The notes below the pieces were generated by a model. That model searched no databases. It was not told where the DNA came from and saw nothing but the letters and a program-made list of their open reading frames with translations. Shown piece by piece: positions 28,253 to 36,991 of a DNA stretch of 64,000 nt. This DNA comes from Nitrospirota bacterium (GTDB taxonomy: Bacteria; Nitrospirota; Thermodesulfovibrionia; UBA6902). The first letter of the stretch is position 1. Every line of letters starts with the position of its first letter. The DNA lies in the NCBI GenBank assembly GCA_016215115.1, contig JACRLN010000006.1, positions 53,117 to 117,116 of the forward strand. The letters run 5' to 3'. The position numbers were made by a program, and so were the translations under genes.

Positions 28253-29077
28253 TTAAAAATCACCTTCTGCCAATTCCACCGTAAAAGTTCCGATTACAGC
28301 TTTACTTTTAAAAAGGACCGGGATTTTTCTGTCGTCGTCAGTTACCCATATAAACATATCGCCTGTTCTTCTGAAAATGCCCTCTGATTTCATGAGCGGT
28401 TTAACCAGTATTGTGTTGAACTCACGTGACTGGACCCGGACCTTTTCTTTCCTTAATACCAGAACTTCAGTATGCCAGACCTTTTTGCTGTCAAATATGT
28501 CGATAAACTCTGAGTGTCCGGCTTCCAAAGACATTTTTGTCATCGCGTTGAATGCCGATAAGGGGTCGTGTGCCGGTTTGTTAAGGAGAAATTCAATTTT
28601 TTCATCCTCAAGATTGTTGTGGTAAATTACCTTCTGGGGTTTATTATCTATTCTTGGTTCAAAATATGTAGCTTTATCTCTTTTGTGGCGTCCTTCCTGG
28701 GTTTTCATAATAAATCTTTCGGGATATCCGTCAGGATAAATAGTGCTCTCTGCAAAATCATCAACCTTGTAAAAAATGGAAATGATAGGGGCAGATGTTG
28801 CGCGTGTACTGATTATAAAACCCGATGGAGTGGTTTCATAATCCATAACAGCCGTACCTCCCCTGATTCCAGACCAATATATGTAGTAGACGAATCTTTT
28901 GTTAACAGAAGAGGATGCTTCGAGAGGAAGAGGAAAAATAAAATTCAGAAGACAGAAGACAGTGAACATATAAACAGAGATAATATATCTATTACGTTGT
29001 ATTTGTTCTTTGCTCTGCCTTCTGACTCCTGACTTCTGACTCCTGACTTCTTTATTCTGACTTCTGACTTCTGTCAT
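28253..29077 (-). CDS. DUF3108 family periplasmic protein
   Basis: 274 residues as read. The body (YYIYWSGIRGGTAVMDYE... DDFAESTIYPDGYPERFIMKTQEGRHKRDKATYF... VLVKP-like core and WVTDDDRKIPVLFKSKAVIGTFTVEL) is a DUF3108 lipocalin-like barrel, thought to act in the periplasm. The first ~25 codons (TEVRSQNKEVRSQKSGVRR) are translated repeat DNA; ATG 28969 (MFTVFCLLNFIFPLPLEA) would give a cleaner signal peptide. The annotated start overlaps the stop of the heptosyltransferase gene by 4 bp. Confidence 0.75.
   Translation of the reverse strand: MTEVRSQNKEVRSQKSGVRRQSKEQIQRNRYIISVYMFTVFCLLNFIFPLPLEASSSVNKRFVYYIYWSGIRGGTAVMDYETTPSGFIISTRATSAPIISIFYKVDDFAESTIYPDGYPERFIMKTQEGRHKRDKATYFEPRIDNKPQKVIYHNNLEDEKIEFLLNKPAHDPLSAFNAMTKMSLEAGHSEFIDIFDSKKVWHTEVLVLRKEKVRVQSREFNTILVKPLMKSEGIFRRTGDMFIWVTDDDRKIPVLFKSKAVIGTFTVELAEGDF
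29015..29072. repeat. TGACTTC simple-repeat tract at a gene junction
   Basis: A run of CTTCTGACTCCTGACTTCTGACTCC units covers the start of the DUF3108 reading frame. Related tracts lie inside coding sequence at 51480-51560, 58195-58245 and 59447-59475. Confidence 0.75.
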
Positions 29078-30147
29078 ATATATTCTTTTATTGCGTTGAA
29101 AACTTTTTCAACATTTATCATGTTCATACAGGTAAAATTTTTGCACTTTTTCCTGAAACATGGACTGCATGAAACGCCGGATGTTAGAACCTTGAGATTT
29201 TTATTTTTCTGCCATCCATACGGCCCTGTTTTTACAGGATCGGTTGGACCGAAAAGGGCAACAATCGGCTTATCAAGAGCGGCAGCGATATGCATCGGGC
29301 CGGAATCATTGCTCAACACTACCTTTGATCCTGCAATAAGGGCCACAAGTTCTTTTAGATTTGTCCTGCCGGCCAAATTGAGTATTTGAGTTTTGAGTTT
29401 TGAGTTTTGAGTTTTGAGTTCGGATGGATTATCAGCATTCCGGGTTCTGTGCTCTATGTTCTGTGCTCTTTCAATTATTTCCTGTGCTATCTCTCTGTCT
29501 CCCTTTCCTCCTGTTATAACACAGGGGATAGGAAGTTTTGTTATAAGCTGTGCAAAATATTCCACCGGCCATCTTTTTGTGACCCATCTCGCTGAGGGAA
29601 CTACTACTATATATTCGCTGACATCGCCTATAAGCTTTTTAATCCTGTCTTTTGATGTTTCATCAATCTTGAGAGGAAACTCTACCTTGCTTATTCTGGC
29701 GCCAATTGCCTTTGCTATCTCAAGGCATTTATCTACCGCATGAACAGTTCCGTTAACAGAGATTTTCCTGTTATAAAAAAAACTGCTCCCTTCCCGTGCA
29801 TCGGCAAAACCAATTTTTGTATCAGCAGGTGTATAGTGAGTTACAATCCCGCTTCTAAGGAGACCCTGCAAATCAACTACCATGTCGTACCGTTTTTCCT
29901 TCAACGTCTTCTTGAAAAGAGATATTTCGTTAATAGTTCCCGTGAGGTTTCTTATATTTTTCCATGAGTCTTTATCAAATATTATAACTTCATGGATCAA
30001 CGGATTATCTTCGATCAGCCCCTTTAAATTCTTACTTATTACCCAGTCTATTTTGGCATCAGGAAGGGAGTCTTTTACAGCCTTCAGAAAGGGCAGGGCG
30101 TGGACAACATCCCCCAGCGAACTGGGTTTTATTACGAGTATTTTCAT
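29074..30147 (-). CDS. Lipopolysaccharide heptosyltransferase (glycosyltransferase family 9)
   Basis: 357 residues. The N-terminus MKILVIKPSSLGDVVHALPFL and the C-terminal VVLSNDSGPMHIAAALDKPIVALFGPTDP are the acceptor and ADP-heptose-binding motifs of WaaC/WaaF/RfaQ enzymes, which build the inner core of LPS. Closest in style to WaaC (heptosyltransferase I). About 35 residues in the middle (EHRTRNADNPSELKTQNSKLKT, plus 29384-29478) are an in-frame repeat insertion lying between two Rossmann halves, so the enzyme may still fold. The last codon overlaps the next gene. Confidence 0.9.
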   Translation of the reverse strand: MKILVIKPSSLGDVVHALPFLKAVKDSLPDAKIDWVISKNLKGLIEDNPLIHEVIIFDKDSWKNIRNLTGTINEISLFKKTLKEKRYDMVVDLQGLLRSGIVTHYTPADTKIGFADAREGSSFFYNRKISVNGTVHAVDKCLEIAKAIGARISKVEFPLKIDETSKDRIKKLIGDVSEYIVVVPSARWVTKRWPVEYFAQLITKLPIPCVITGGKGDREIAQEIIERAQNIEHRTRNADNPSELKTQNSKLKTQILNLAGRTNLKELVALIAGSKVVLSNDSGPMHIAAALDKPIVALFGPTDPVKTGPYGWQKNKNLKVLTSGVSCSPCFRKKCKNFTCMNMINVEKVFNAIKEYI

Positions 30148-30155
30148 CGGCTAAG

Positions 30156-31076
30156 CTATATCCTCCGGCGGTCTATAACATAGCAGCTTTCATGTGATTT
30201 CTTGGCAACCTTTTTAAGTTCAGCAGCTACCTCTGCCACCTTTCCATAATGCTGCAGCTTAGGAGAATCAGTCGGTACGACAGAGATTGCTATTCCTAAT
30301 AAGGGGAACTTCTGTTCATGTCCTTTTCTGTCTTTGGCTACATAATGACCTTTTGCTTTGTCCTCATCTCCAAAAAGATCGGAGACAATGATATTGAAGT
30401 TTGCAATAATGGTTTTGCATACCGGTTCGGCACGATCAAATGACACGATAAAGACAAAATCATCGCCTCCGATATGTCCTGCAAATCCGCCCCCTGCATC
30501 TTTGACCGCATTTGACATGATGCGCGCAACCATTCTTATTACCTCATCGCCGCGGCTGAATCCGTATGTGTCGTTATAAGGTTTGAAATTGTTGATATCT
30601 ATATAGCAGACTGCCATTGGTTTGCCGAGGGCTTTTTCTATTGCGTGCTGGATGGAGGTATTTCCCGGCAGTTTAGTGAGGGGATTATTGTCAAATATCC
30701 TTTGCATCCTCTGTAAAGAAAGGGAGATGCGGTTGAAGAGTTCAGTATATTCAACAGGAAGGGTAATAAAATCATCCAGGGGACAAGACTCCCAGTCAAA
30801 TAATTCGTCCATGGTTTCGTGGATTATTCCTATTACAGGGACTACGCTAAAATAGTTATCCCTTTTAAGTTCATTTACAAGTTTCTCAGTTTCATAGTCT
30901 GAAGAAGAGAGATCAATAATCATTATATCCGGAGGATCGGAGTAGATAAATCCCATGATAGTTGATATTTTGGAAAAAATTATGACCTGATACCCTTTGC
31001 TCTGGAGGCGGAGATCCATCTGGGTATTTAGTTCATGATTTTTTGAAACTAATGCTATTCTAAGTCTGCTGCCCAC
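30156..31076 (-). CDS. Diguanylate cyclase with receiver-like N-terminus
   Basis: 306 residues from a GTG start that overlaps the end of the HDOD gene. Residues 1-110 resemble a degenerate response-regulator receiver (IALVSKNHELNTQMDLRL, PDIMIIDLSS). The C-terminal GGDEF domain has NPLTKLPGN, the substrate Asp in YIDINNFKPYND, and active-site GGDDF, an accepted variant of GGDEF. It probably makes c-di-GMP. No RxxD inhibitory site is obvious before the active site. It is coupled to an HDOD protein, a common signalling pair. Confidence 0.88.
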   Translation of the reverse strand: MGSRLRIALVSKNHELNTQMDLRLQSKGYQVIIFSKISTIMGFIYSDPPDIMIIDLSSSDYETEKLVNELKRDNYFSVVPVIGIIHETMDELFDWESCPLDDFITLPVEYTELFNRISLSLQRMQRIFDNNPLTKLPGNTSIQHAIEKALGKPMAVCYIDINNFKPYNDTYGFSRGDEVIRMVARIMSNAVKDAGGGFAGHIGGDDFVFIVSFDRAEPVCKTIIANFNIIVSDLFGDEDKAKGHYVAKDRKGHEQKFPLLGIAISVVPTDSPKLQHYGKVAEVAAELKKVAKKSHESCYVIDRRRI

Positions 31077-31923
31077 TTTTTGACTGGATATCCATACTAA
31101 AATTTTTGGCTTCTATCAGATTGTCTTCAAGCTCTTCTACTATTTCTTTTAACATCAAATGGGTTAAACCAAGTTTTTCCCATGCTACCTTTTGAATATG
31201 CGGCACAAAATCATCTCCGCTAAAGCCGAATCCACTTGCTTTAGTAAGGACATCAGCGATATGCACTACTGCAGTCTTTGCACGCTGCGCGTTTGATTTC
31301 TCCACATGATGATGGCAGGCGATCGGCTCAATCAGTTTTTCAGGAAGAAGCCAGGACTTCCCGAGCCATTCGCCGATCTCTGCATGATCAATATTGAACA
31401 GCTCCCTTTCACAGTCTATCATGGGAAGTTCTTTTTCTTTTATTACATTAACCAGATGGTCATAATCTTCCTCAAGCTTTAGCTTGATAATTACCTTGCC
31501 TATATCATGTAGAAGTGCAGCGGTAGAGATCTCTTCACGTTCAGGGAGATTGAGTTCTCTTGCAATAATATTGGCAGCCACTGCAGCGCCCAAAGAATGC
31601 TCCCATAGCCCAACAATATTTTTCTCCATAATATCAAAAATTGAACTGCTGATAGCAAGGCTTTTCACAACATTTACACCAAGAAGTATCAAGGCCTTGG
31701 ACACGGTAGAAATACGGCCTGAAAAACCGTAAAAAGGAGAATTAACCAGTTTCAGGACCTTTGCTGAAAGCACCTGGTCAGATGTAACCACTCTGGCCAT
31801 TTCATCAACAGATACCTTTCCATCATCTGCAAGAGAGCTAAGTTTTGTAATGATTCCCGGAAGCGTGGGAAGGGAACGAGTATCTTTTATTATACGTATT
31901 ATTTCAGTTCTCCGGTCCCGCAT
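31060..31923 (-). CDS. HDOD domain signalling protein
   Basis: 287 residues. The HDOD signature is clear: SLPTLPGIITKLSSLADD, VVTSDQVLSAKVLKLVNSPFYGF, and ALLHDIGKVIIK with later HH (CHHHVEKS) near residue 212. HDOD domains are HD-superfamily relatives and usually non-catalytic, linking c-di-GMP or two-component signals to motility and other outputs. It overlaps the small gene upstream (20 bp) and the GGDEF gene downstream (17 bp). Confidence 0.92.
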   Translation of the reverse strand: MRDRRTEIIRIIKDTRSLPTLPGIITKLSSLADDGKVSVDEMARVVTSDQVLSAKVLKLVNSPFYGFSGRISTVSKALILLGVNVVKSLAISSSIFDIMEKNIVGLWEHSLGAAVAANIIARELNLPEREEISTAALLHDIGKVIIKLKLEEDYDHLVNVIKEKELPMIDCERELFNIDHAEIGEWLGKSWLLPEKLIEPIACHHHVEKSNAQRAKTAVVHIADVLTKASGFGFSGDDFVPHIQKVAWEKLGLTHLMLKEIVEELEDNLIEAKNFSMDIQSKSGQQT

Positions 31924-32242
31924 CCTGCCCTTCCATAGATTGAATGATATGTTCCCTGTAAATATCTTTTAATTTAATCATTAAAGGATCATCCATAACC
32001 TTGCTGAAACGTTTATCTAATGCTTTGAGCAATTCATCGAGGGATTCATCTCCCTCCATCTTGACAGGATGCCCCTCGACGGCCACTGCCTGAATTCCCA
32101 TTTTCTCTAATCGTGAAAGCAGCGATTCAGTCAGAGCAATCCCCTTCCCGCAGATCGGCGGACTCACATCATCATCTTCTTTTCTGACTTCTTTTGCCAA
32201 AACCATTCCCGGCTTTGCAAGGGAAAGCGGTATCTTCTGCAT
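31904..32242 (-). CDS. Small regulator-like protein of the HDOD-GGDEF operon
   Basis: 112 residues. MQKIPLSLAKPGMVLAKEVRKEDDDV...GKGIALTESLLSRLEKMGIQAVAVEG resembles the short N-terminal segment found before HD-GYP and HDOD domains (a stand-alone copy of that module). The remainder is helical and charged. Overlap with the HDOD gene indicates co-translation. Function unknown; probably a partner of the HDOD protein. Confidence 0.7.
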   Translation of the reverse strand: MQKIPLSLAKPGMVLAKEVRKEDDDVSPPICGKGIALTESLLSRLEKMGIQAVAVEGHPVKMEGDESLDELLKALDKRFSKVMDDPLMIKLKDIYREHIIQSMEGQDAGPEN

Positions 32243-32379
32243 ACATAATCTCCTGACAGAGAAATGCTAACTTCGTTTTTCTGTTCTATGCCTTTATTCT
32301 TTATGTCATGAATAGTATAACATTTGAGAACGCTATAATTTCAAAAGTAAAGCATTGCAGGCTATTAAAAAATTAAAAC

Positions 32380-32511
32380 CTAAATTGAGCGATTCTTAAA
32401 TGAATAGACAGCATTTTAAGTTTATCGGTCTTGGTTATTTAATCTCACCTATCAGGTGATGCATTATCCCCTCTTGATAGAGGGAAAGAAACAAAGAATC
32501 GCTCAATTTAG
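32380..32511. mobile_element. 132-bp MITE-like element with perfect 18-bp terminal inverted repeats
   Basis: CTAAATTGAGCGATTCTT at 32380-32397 is the exact inverse of 32494-32511. Inside are two small hairpins: CACCT-ATC-AGGTG and CCCTCT-TGAT-AGAGGG. No coding sequence. It could be a non-autonomous transposable element or a structured RNA; no second copy is in this window. Confidence 0.7.
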
Positions 32512-32536
32512 TCAAAGGGAATAAAATTGGATAGAG

Positions 32537-32803
32537 TTAAAGACTCGTTTTTTTGAAGGCCTTGAAACCGGCCTCTGTAGTTATTTTATAGATATCAATA
32601 TCGTTGATGGTATATTCGGAAACTATACTTGCAAGATTCTGGAGCTTCCTCCATATAATGAATTCAAGCGAGGCTTCATATATAACAACACTTCCAAAAA
32701 CCCTCCCTTTCCCATAAATATTGGCTATTTCAAGAAATGCATTTGCCTGGCTGGAGTTTTTGAAAGAATATGATTTCTTTAGCTTGTACACCTTATTCTC
32801 CAT
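32537..32803 (-). CDS. Hypothetical small protein
   Basis: 88 residues from ATG 32803, preceded by CAGGAG; the longer ORF start at 32839 has no ribosome site. MENKVYKLKKSYSFKNSSQANAFLEIA...GSVVIYEASLEFIIWRKLQNLASIVSEYTINDIDIYKI has no domain that I recognise. Mixed alpha/beta composition, no signal or membrane segment, no cysteine. It stands alone next to the MITE-like element. Confidence 0.55.
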   Translation of the reverse strand: MENKVYKLKKSYSFKNSSQANAFLEIANIYGKGRVFGSVVIYEASLEFIIWRKLQNLASIVSEYTINDIDIYKITTEAGFKAFKKTSL

Positions 32804-32996
32804 CTTAATCTCCTGCCTATTTATCGGATTTATTATCAATAGACTTTAACCAGAAACTCTCATTAGCAATCGGCTTACAATGGAAGATAAAATACTGTTT
32901 ATGAATAATGTGTCTGATTAAAGTTAACAGGGAAAACGCCGATATACAAACTGACGGTGTATAATATGAAATACATACTGGTAAACAAGGCATGTC

Positions 32997-35900
32997 ATGG
33001 AAAGATTATTGATCCCTATAGAAAAGATAAAGTTAATTTTTCATTATAAAGATAGAACGGTACAGCGATTAAAAGGCAAAGAGTTTATTTTAGGATATGC
33101 ACTGCTGTTTACAGCGTTACTTATAGCCTTCTCAGTCTATGAATTAAAGACCTCGCGGTTTCAGGCTTATTTCCTTAATAAGATAGCAAAAGATATGAAG
33201 TTTTGGGTTGAACCGGGTAAAAGCTCTTCTGTCCGTTTTCCAAAAGAAGGTCCTTACGACAACCGGTTAGGGTACGTTTACCTGCCTGCTTTTATTGACA
33301 GATTGACAGCTAAAGGTTATGAGATTGAAGCTCAGGCACGCTTTTCAAAAAATCTCGCTGAGATTACAGAAAGGGGCTTTTTTACTACATTTCATGAAAA
33401 AACCCAGGCAGGTCTCCAAATTATGGATCGGGATAACAACGTAATGTTTGAAGCCACTTACCCTGAGCGGATATATAATGATTTCAATGAGGTGCCGGAC
33501 GTAATGGTCAAGAGTCTCCTTTTTATCGAAAACAAGGAACTACTTAATCCGCAACTGCCATATCTTAATCCGGCGGTAGAGTGGGATCGTCTTGCCAAAG
33601 CGGTACTGTTCAAAGGACGCCATCTGATCGACAGAGACGAAAGAGTACCTGGCGGAAGCACGCTGGCAACTCAGATGGAAAAATACCGTCATTCACCTAA
33701 CGGGTTAACCTCTTCTGTTCGTGATAAATACAGACAAATGACCTCGGCTGCTCTGCGGGCATATATCAATGGAGAACAAAATATTGAGGTAAGGCATCGT
33801 ATCGTGCTTGACTATATCAACTCCATGCCGCTTGGCGCGGTTCCCGGTTATGGACAGGTTAATGGCATGGGTGACGGCTTATATGCATGGTATAATGCTG
33901 ATTTTAATTACATAAACAACTGCCTTAAGAGTTCAGGTAAAAACCAGGGAGACACTAATCTCATTGAGTGGGCGCTTGCCTATAAACAGGTTTTAAGTAT
34001 GTTTCTTGCTCAACGACGTCCCTCGTTCTATTTACTTGAAAACCATAATGCACTTGAAGCCAAGGCTGACAGCTATATTAGATTACTTGCCGAAAACGGT
34101 ATTATCTCGCCACGTGAGCGGGATGCTGCTTTACAGACCAGATTAACCATGCGGCAATACATGCCGGCGCAGCGGAAGTCTTCTTTTATTGAACGCAAGG
34201 CAGCAAATGCCATACGCCCCATGCTTCTTTCTCTTCTGAAAGTTCCAGGTCTTTATGATCAGGATCTCCTCGACCTTACAGTAAAGAGCAGCCTGGATTA
34301 CCGCGCACAGGAGGAAGTGACAGACATCCTGCGTAAATTGAGTGAACCCGAATTTACCAAAGCAGCCGGTCTGAGCGGCCCTCACATGTTGGGGAACAGA
34401 AACCCTGCAAATATTATTTATAGTTTCACACTCTATGAGAGAACACCCGGCGCAAATCTTCTCAGGATACAAACTGACAATTTCGACCAGCCTTTCAATA
34501 TTAATGAAGGCGTAAAGCTTGAACTGGGCTCTACAGCCAAACTGCGTACCCTTATTACATATCTCGAAATTATTGCTGCCCTGCACAACCGCTATTCCAG
34601 CCTTTCTGATGAACAACTAAAGGCAGTCTACATCCCGGGAACTGATCAACTGAGCAAATGGGCAGTTGATTATCTTTCAAAAAGTGATGATAAAAGCCTG
34701 CAGTCCATGCTGAAGGCAGCTATGGAACGACAATACTCAGCAAGTCCCGCAGAACATTTCTTTACCGGGGGCGGCGAACATACTTTTTCAAACTTCGACA
34801 ATAAATATAACTACAGAGTTGTTTCCGTACGGGAAGCATTTCAAAACTCGGTCAATCTTGTCTTTATACGCATAATGCGGGATATTGTCCGTTATTACAC
34901 ATTCCAGCGTCCCGGTATCGCAGAGCTTTTTGAAGATATTAAAGACCCCAGAAGACAGGTCTATCTGGAGCGCTTTGCTGACCGGGAAGGGAAAATATTT
35001 ATCAAACTTTTCTACAGTAAGTACAAGGGGAAAAGTTTTGAAGATGCGCTTGGGATCCTTCTTCAGGGGATACGCCCGGCCCCCTCGCGTCTTGCAGACA
35101 TATTCCGTTCCGTGAAGCCGGAAGCAGGAATTGAAGAATTTACTTCTTTTATGCGCTCCCGCTTACAAAATTCGACACTCACAGATAATGCATTCCAAAA
35201 ACTTTATGAGGACTACGCACTGGGAAATTATCCTCTTGTTGACAGAGGTTATATTGCCCATGTCCACCCTCTGGAACTCTGGACGGTTGCATATATGCGC
35301 AACCACCCTGATGTCAGCCGTTCTGAAATAATAGAAGTCAGTAAAAACGAACGTCAGGAGGTTTATACCTGGCTGTTCAAAACTCACTGGAAGAATGCGC
35401 AGGACCTCAGGATTCGTACCCTTCTTGAGGTCGAGGCCTTCTCAGAAATTCATCGTGCGTGGAAGAATCTTGGTTATCCTTTTGATTCCCTTGTGCCTTC
35501 TTATGCAACTGCAATCGGCAGTTCGGCCGACCGCCCCGATGCTCTTGCAGAACTGGCTGGAATCGTCCTTAACAATGGCGTGTTGTATCCATCCCGGCGA
35601 ATACAGGAGTTGCACTTTGCAAAGGATACGCCATATGAAACAATAATAAAGCGTCAGACAGAAAAAGGAGAAAGGGTATTGCTTCCGGAAATTGCAAATG
35701 CAGTAAAGGATGCTATGATTGGTGTTGTGGAGAAAGGAACGGCCCATAGTATGCATCGGGCTTTTACCGGGTCAGATGGGAAAATGATAGTTATAGGAGG
35801 AAAGACCGGCACAGGTGATAATCGTCACGATATATACGGGACCGGAGGCCGCCTGATAAAATCCGAAGCCATAAACCGTACGGCTGTTTTTGTTTTCTTA

Positions 35901-36092
35901 CTTGGCGACCGTTTTTTTGGTACTATAACTGCATATGTGGCAGGAAATGAAGCTGATAACTATACTTTCACGAGTTTATTGCCGGTTCAGGTATTGAAAA
36001 CCCTTGCCCCGAAACTCATGCCGTTAATAGAGAGGGCTGATACGGAAGACCAGGTGCGAATTGCCCGTAATGATGCTAAAAGAATTATGTAA
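32997..36092 (+). CDS. Divergent class A penicillin-binding protein (transglycosylase-transpeptidase)
   Basis: 1031 residues, longer than typical PBP1A/1B. One N-terminal membrane helix (FILGYALLFTALLIAFSVYEL). The GT51 domain keeps PGGSTLATQMEK but its catalytic box reads FIENKELLNP around Glu178, where the usual form is EDxxFxxH. The transpeptidase domain has SxxK as STAK (Ser512), an SVN-like motif in NSVNLVFIRI, and KTGTG near residue 936. So penicillin-binding activity is likely while glycosyltransferase activity is open. A long unassigned stretch separates the SVN and KTG motifs. It would act in peptidoglycan synthesis in the periplasm. Confidence 0.85.
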   Translation: MERLLIPIEKIKLIFHYKDRTVQRLKGKEFILGYALLFTALLIAFSVYELKTSRFQAYFLNKIAKDMKFWVEPGKSSSVRFPKEGPYDNRLGYVYLPAFIDRLTAKGYEIEAQARFSKNLAEITERGFFTTFHEKTQAGLQIMDRDNNVMFEATYPERIYNDFNEVPDVMVKSLLFIENKELLNPQLPYLNPAVEWDRLAKAVLFKGRHLIDRDERVPGGSTLATQMEKYRHSPNGLTSSVRDKYRQMTSAALRAYINGEQNIEVRHRIVLDYINSMPLGAVPGYGQVNGMGDGLYAWYNADFNYINNCLKSSGKNQGDTNLIEWALAYKQVLSMFLAQRRPSFYLLENHNALEAKADSYIRLLAENGIISPRERDAALQTRLTMRQYMPAQRKSSFIERKAANAIRPMLLSLLKVPGLYDQDLLDLTVKSSLDYRAQEEVTDILRKLSEPEFTKAAGLSGPHMLGNRNPANIIYSFTLYERTPGANLLRIQTDNFDQPFNINEGVKLELGSTAKLRTLITYLEIIAALHNRYSSLSDEQLKAVYIPGTDQLSKWAVDYLSKSDDKSLQSMLKAAMERQYSASPAEHFFTGGGEHTFSNFDNKYNYRVVSVREAFQNSVNLVFIRIMRDIVRYYTFQRPGIAELFEDIKDPRRQVYLERFADREGKIFIKLFYSKYKGKSFEDALGILLQGIRPAPSRLADIFRSVKPEAGIEEFTSFMRSRLQNSTLTDNAFQKLYEDYALGNYPLVDRGYIAHVHPLELWTVAYMRNHPDVSRSEIIEVSKNERQEVYTWLFKTHWKNAQDLRIRTLLEVEAFSEIHRAWKNLGYPFDSLVPSYATAIGSSADRPDALAELAGIVLNNGVLYPSRRIQELHFAKDTPYETIIKRQTEKGERVLLPEIANAVKDAMIGVVEKGTAHSMHRAFTGSDGKMIVIGGKTGTGDNRHDIYGTGGRLIKSEAINRTAVFVFLLGDRFFGTITAYVAGNEADNYTFTSLLPVQVLKTLAPKLMPLIERADTEDQVRIARNDAKRIM

Positions 36093-36138
36093 TTTTTACC
36101 GTACAGGACAACAGTGGAATGCAGATAAAATAACAGGG

Positions 36139-36450
36139 TTACAGAACAGTTATTAGATTGTCGATAAAATCCAGATAATTTTGCGGGGGATTTAAAACCT
36201 CAACCCCTACACCGTTATAATAACCTTGTATATTTTCCTCTCTGACAATTTTCCCTGAAATATGTATAGATTCATCCTTTAAAGGGATAGTTATATCAAT
36301 CTGTGATTGTATGGGAGAGGGCATTCTGTTTGTTCTAATGAACATGCCATGTTCAGAAATATTAATCAGAGTTCCTGTAACGACCATATTATTACAGTTA
36401 ATCTTTATATCGATAAGAACAGGAATTCTGTCAAAAGTCCTGAATCCCAT
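36139..36450 (-). CDS. PilZ domain protein
   Basis: 103 residues. FRTFDRIPVLIDIKINCN...GTLINISEHGMFIRTN matches the PilZ fold, with DxSxxG-type motif here NISEHG. The RxxxR box is weak (R at FRTFDR). PilZ domains bind c-di-GMP and change activity of partners in motility or polysaccharide export. It is a single-domain protein near the FliK/FlhB-like pair. Confidence 0.8.
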   Translation of the reverse strand: MGFRTFDRIPVLIDIKINCNNMVVTGTLINISEHGMFIRTNRMPSPIQSQIDITIPLKDESIHISGKIVREENIQGYYNGVGVEVLNPPQNYLDFIDNLITVL

Positions 36451-36603
36451 ATGCCAAAACTCCGCAAAGGAATTGTTTAACTCCCCAAAAGCATCTTCCG
36501 GGGTAACGGATATTAGATGCTATTTATATATCACCAAATATTGGTGGTGTCAATAGTTTGAATAAGCCCAAATCCCGATTAGTGAACAGATCACCTTCAA
36601 GGT

Positions 36604-36645
36604 TACCCCTCCCCCTCGCCCCCTCCCGCAAGGGGAAGGGGGATT
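36604..36645. repeat. CCCCTCCC/GGGAAGGGG inverted repeat
   Basis: CCCCTCCCCCTCGCCCCCTCCCGCAAGGGGAAGGGGGA: a pyrimidine/purine hairpin related to tracts at 52326-52412 (inside a CDS) and 62966-63046. It lies in the 36451-36707 gap, which otherwise shows only a short CACCAAATATTGGTG palindrome (36531-36545). Confidence 0.7.
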
Positions 36646-36707
36646 TACTGTGAGAACAGTTTTCTATCTCTTTTTTAGGGATAAGGATCTGGAAGATATA
36701 ATGCGTT

Positions 36708-36980
36708 TTATCCGGATTCTGATTTATTTTTCATTGAATATATAAATGCGAGGATTTCGGCGACAGCCCTGTATAGTTCTGGAGGGATTTCCTGGTAGAG
36801 GTCCAGCATTGAGAGGAATTCGACAAGTTCTTTATCTTCCTGTATCGGAATGCTGTGAGTCTTTGCAATCTCGATGATCTTTTTTGCGACCTCTCCCCTG
36901 CCTTTGGCTGTAAGTTTTGGGACAGAGTCTTTTCCATGTGTATATTTTAATGCTGCAGCTTTTGGTGACTTTTCTTTCAT
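36708..36980 (-). CDS. FlhB C-terminal domain-like protein (FhlB type)
   Basis: 90 residues. AAALKYTHGKDSVPKLTAKGRGEVAKKIIEIAKTHSIPIQEDKELVEFLSMLDLYQEIPPELYRAVAEILAFIY is the cytoplasmic domain of the FlhB/YscU export switch protein without its membrane part. The autocleavage NPTH loop is absent; the equivalent segment runs ALKYTHGKDSVP. Such stand-alone FhlB proteins can partly replace the FlhB C-domain. It follows the FliK-like gene by 11 bp. Confidence 0.88.
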   Translation of the reverse strand: MKEKSPKAAALKYTHGKDSVPKLTAKGRGEVAKKIIEIAKTHSIPIQEDKELVEFLSMLDLYQEIPPELYRAVAEILAFIYSMKNKSESG

Positions 36981-36991
36981 GGCATCTCAAA

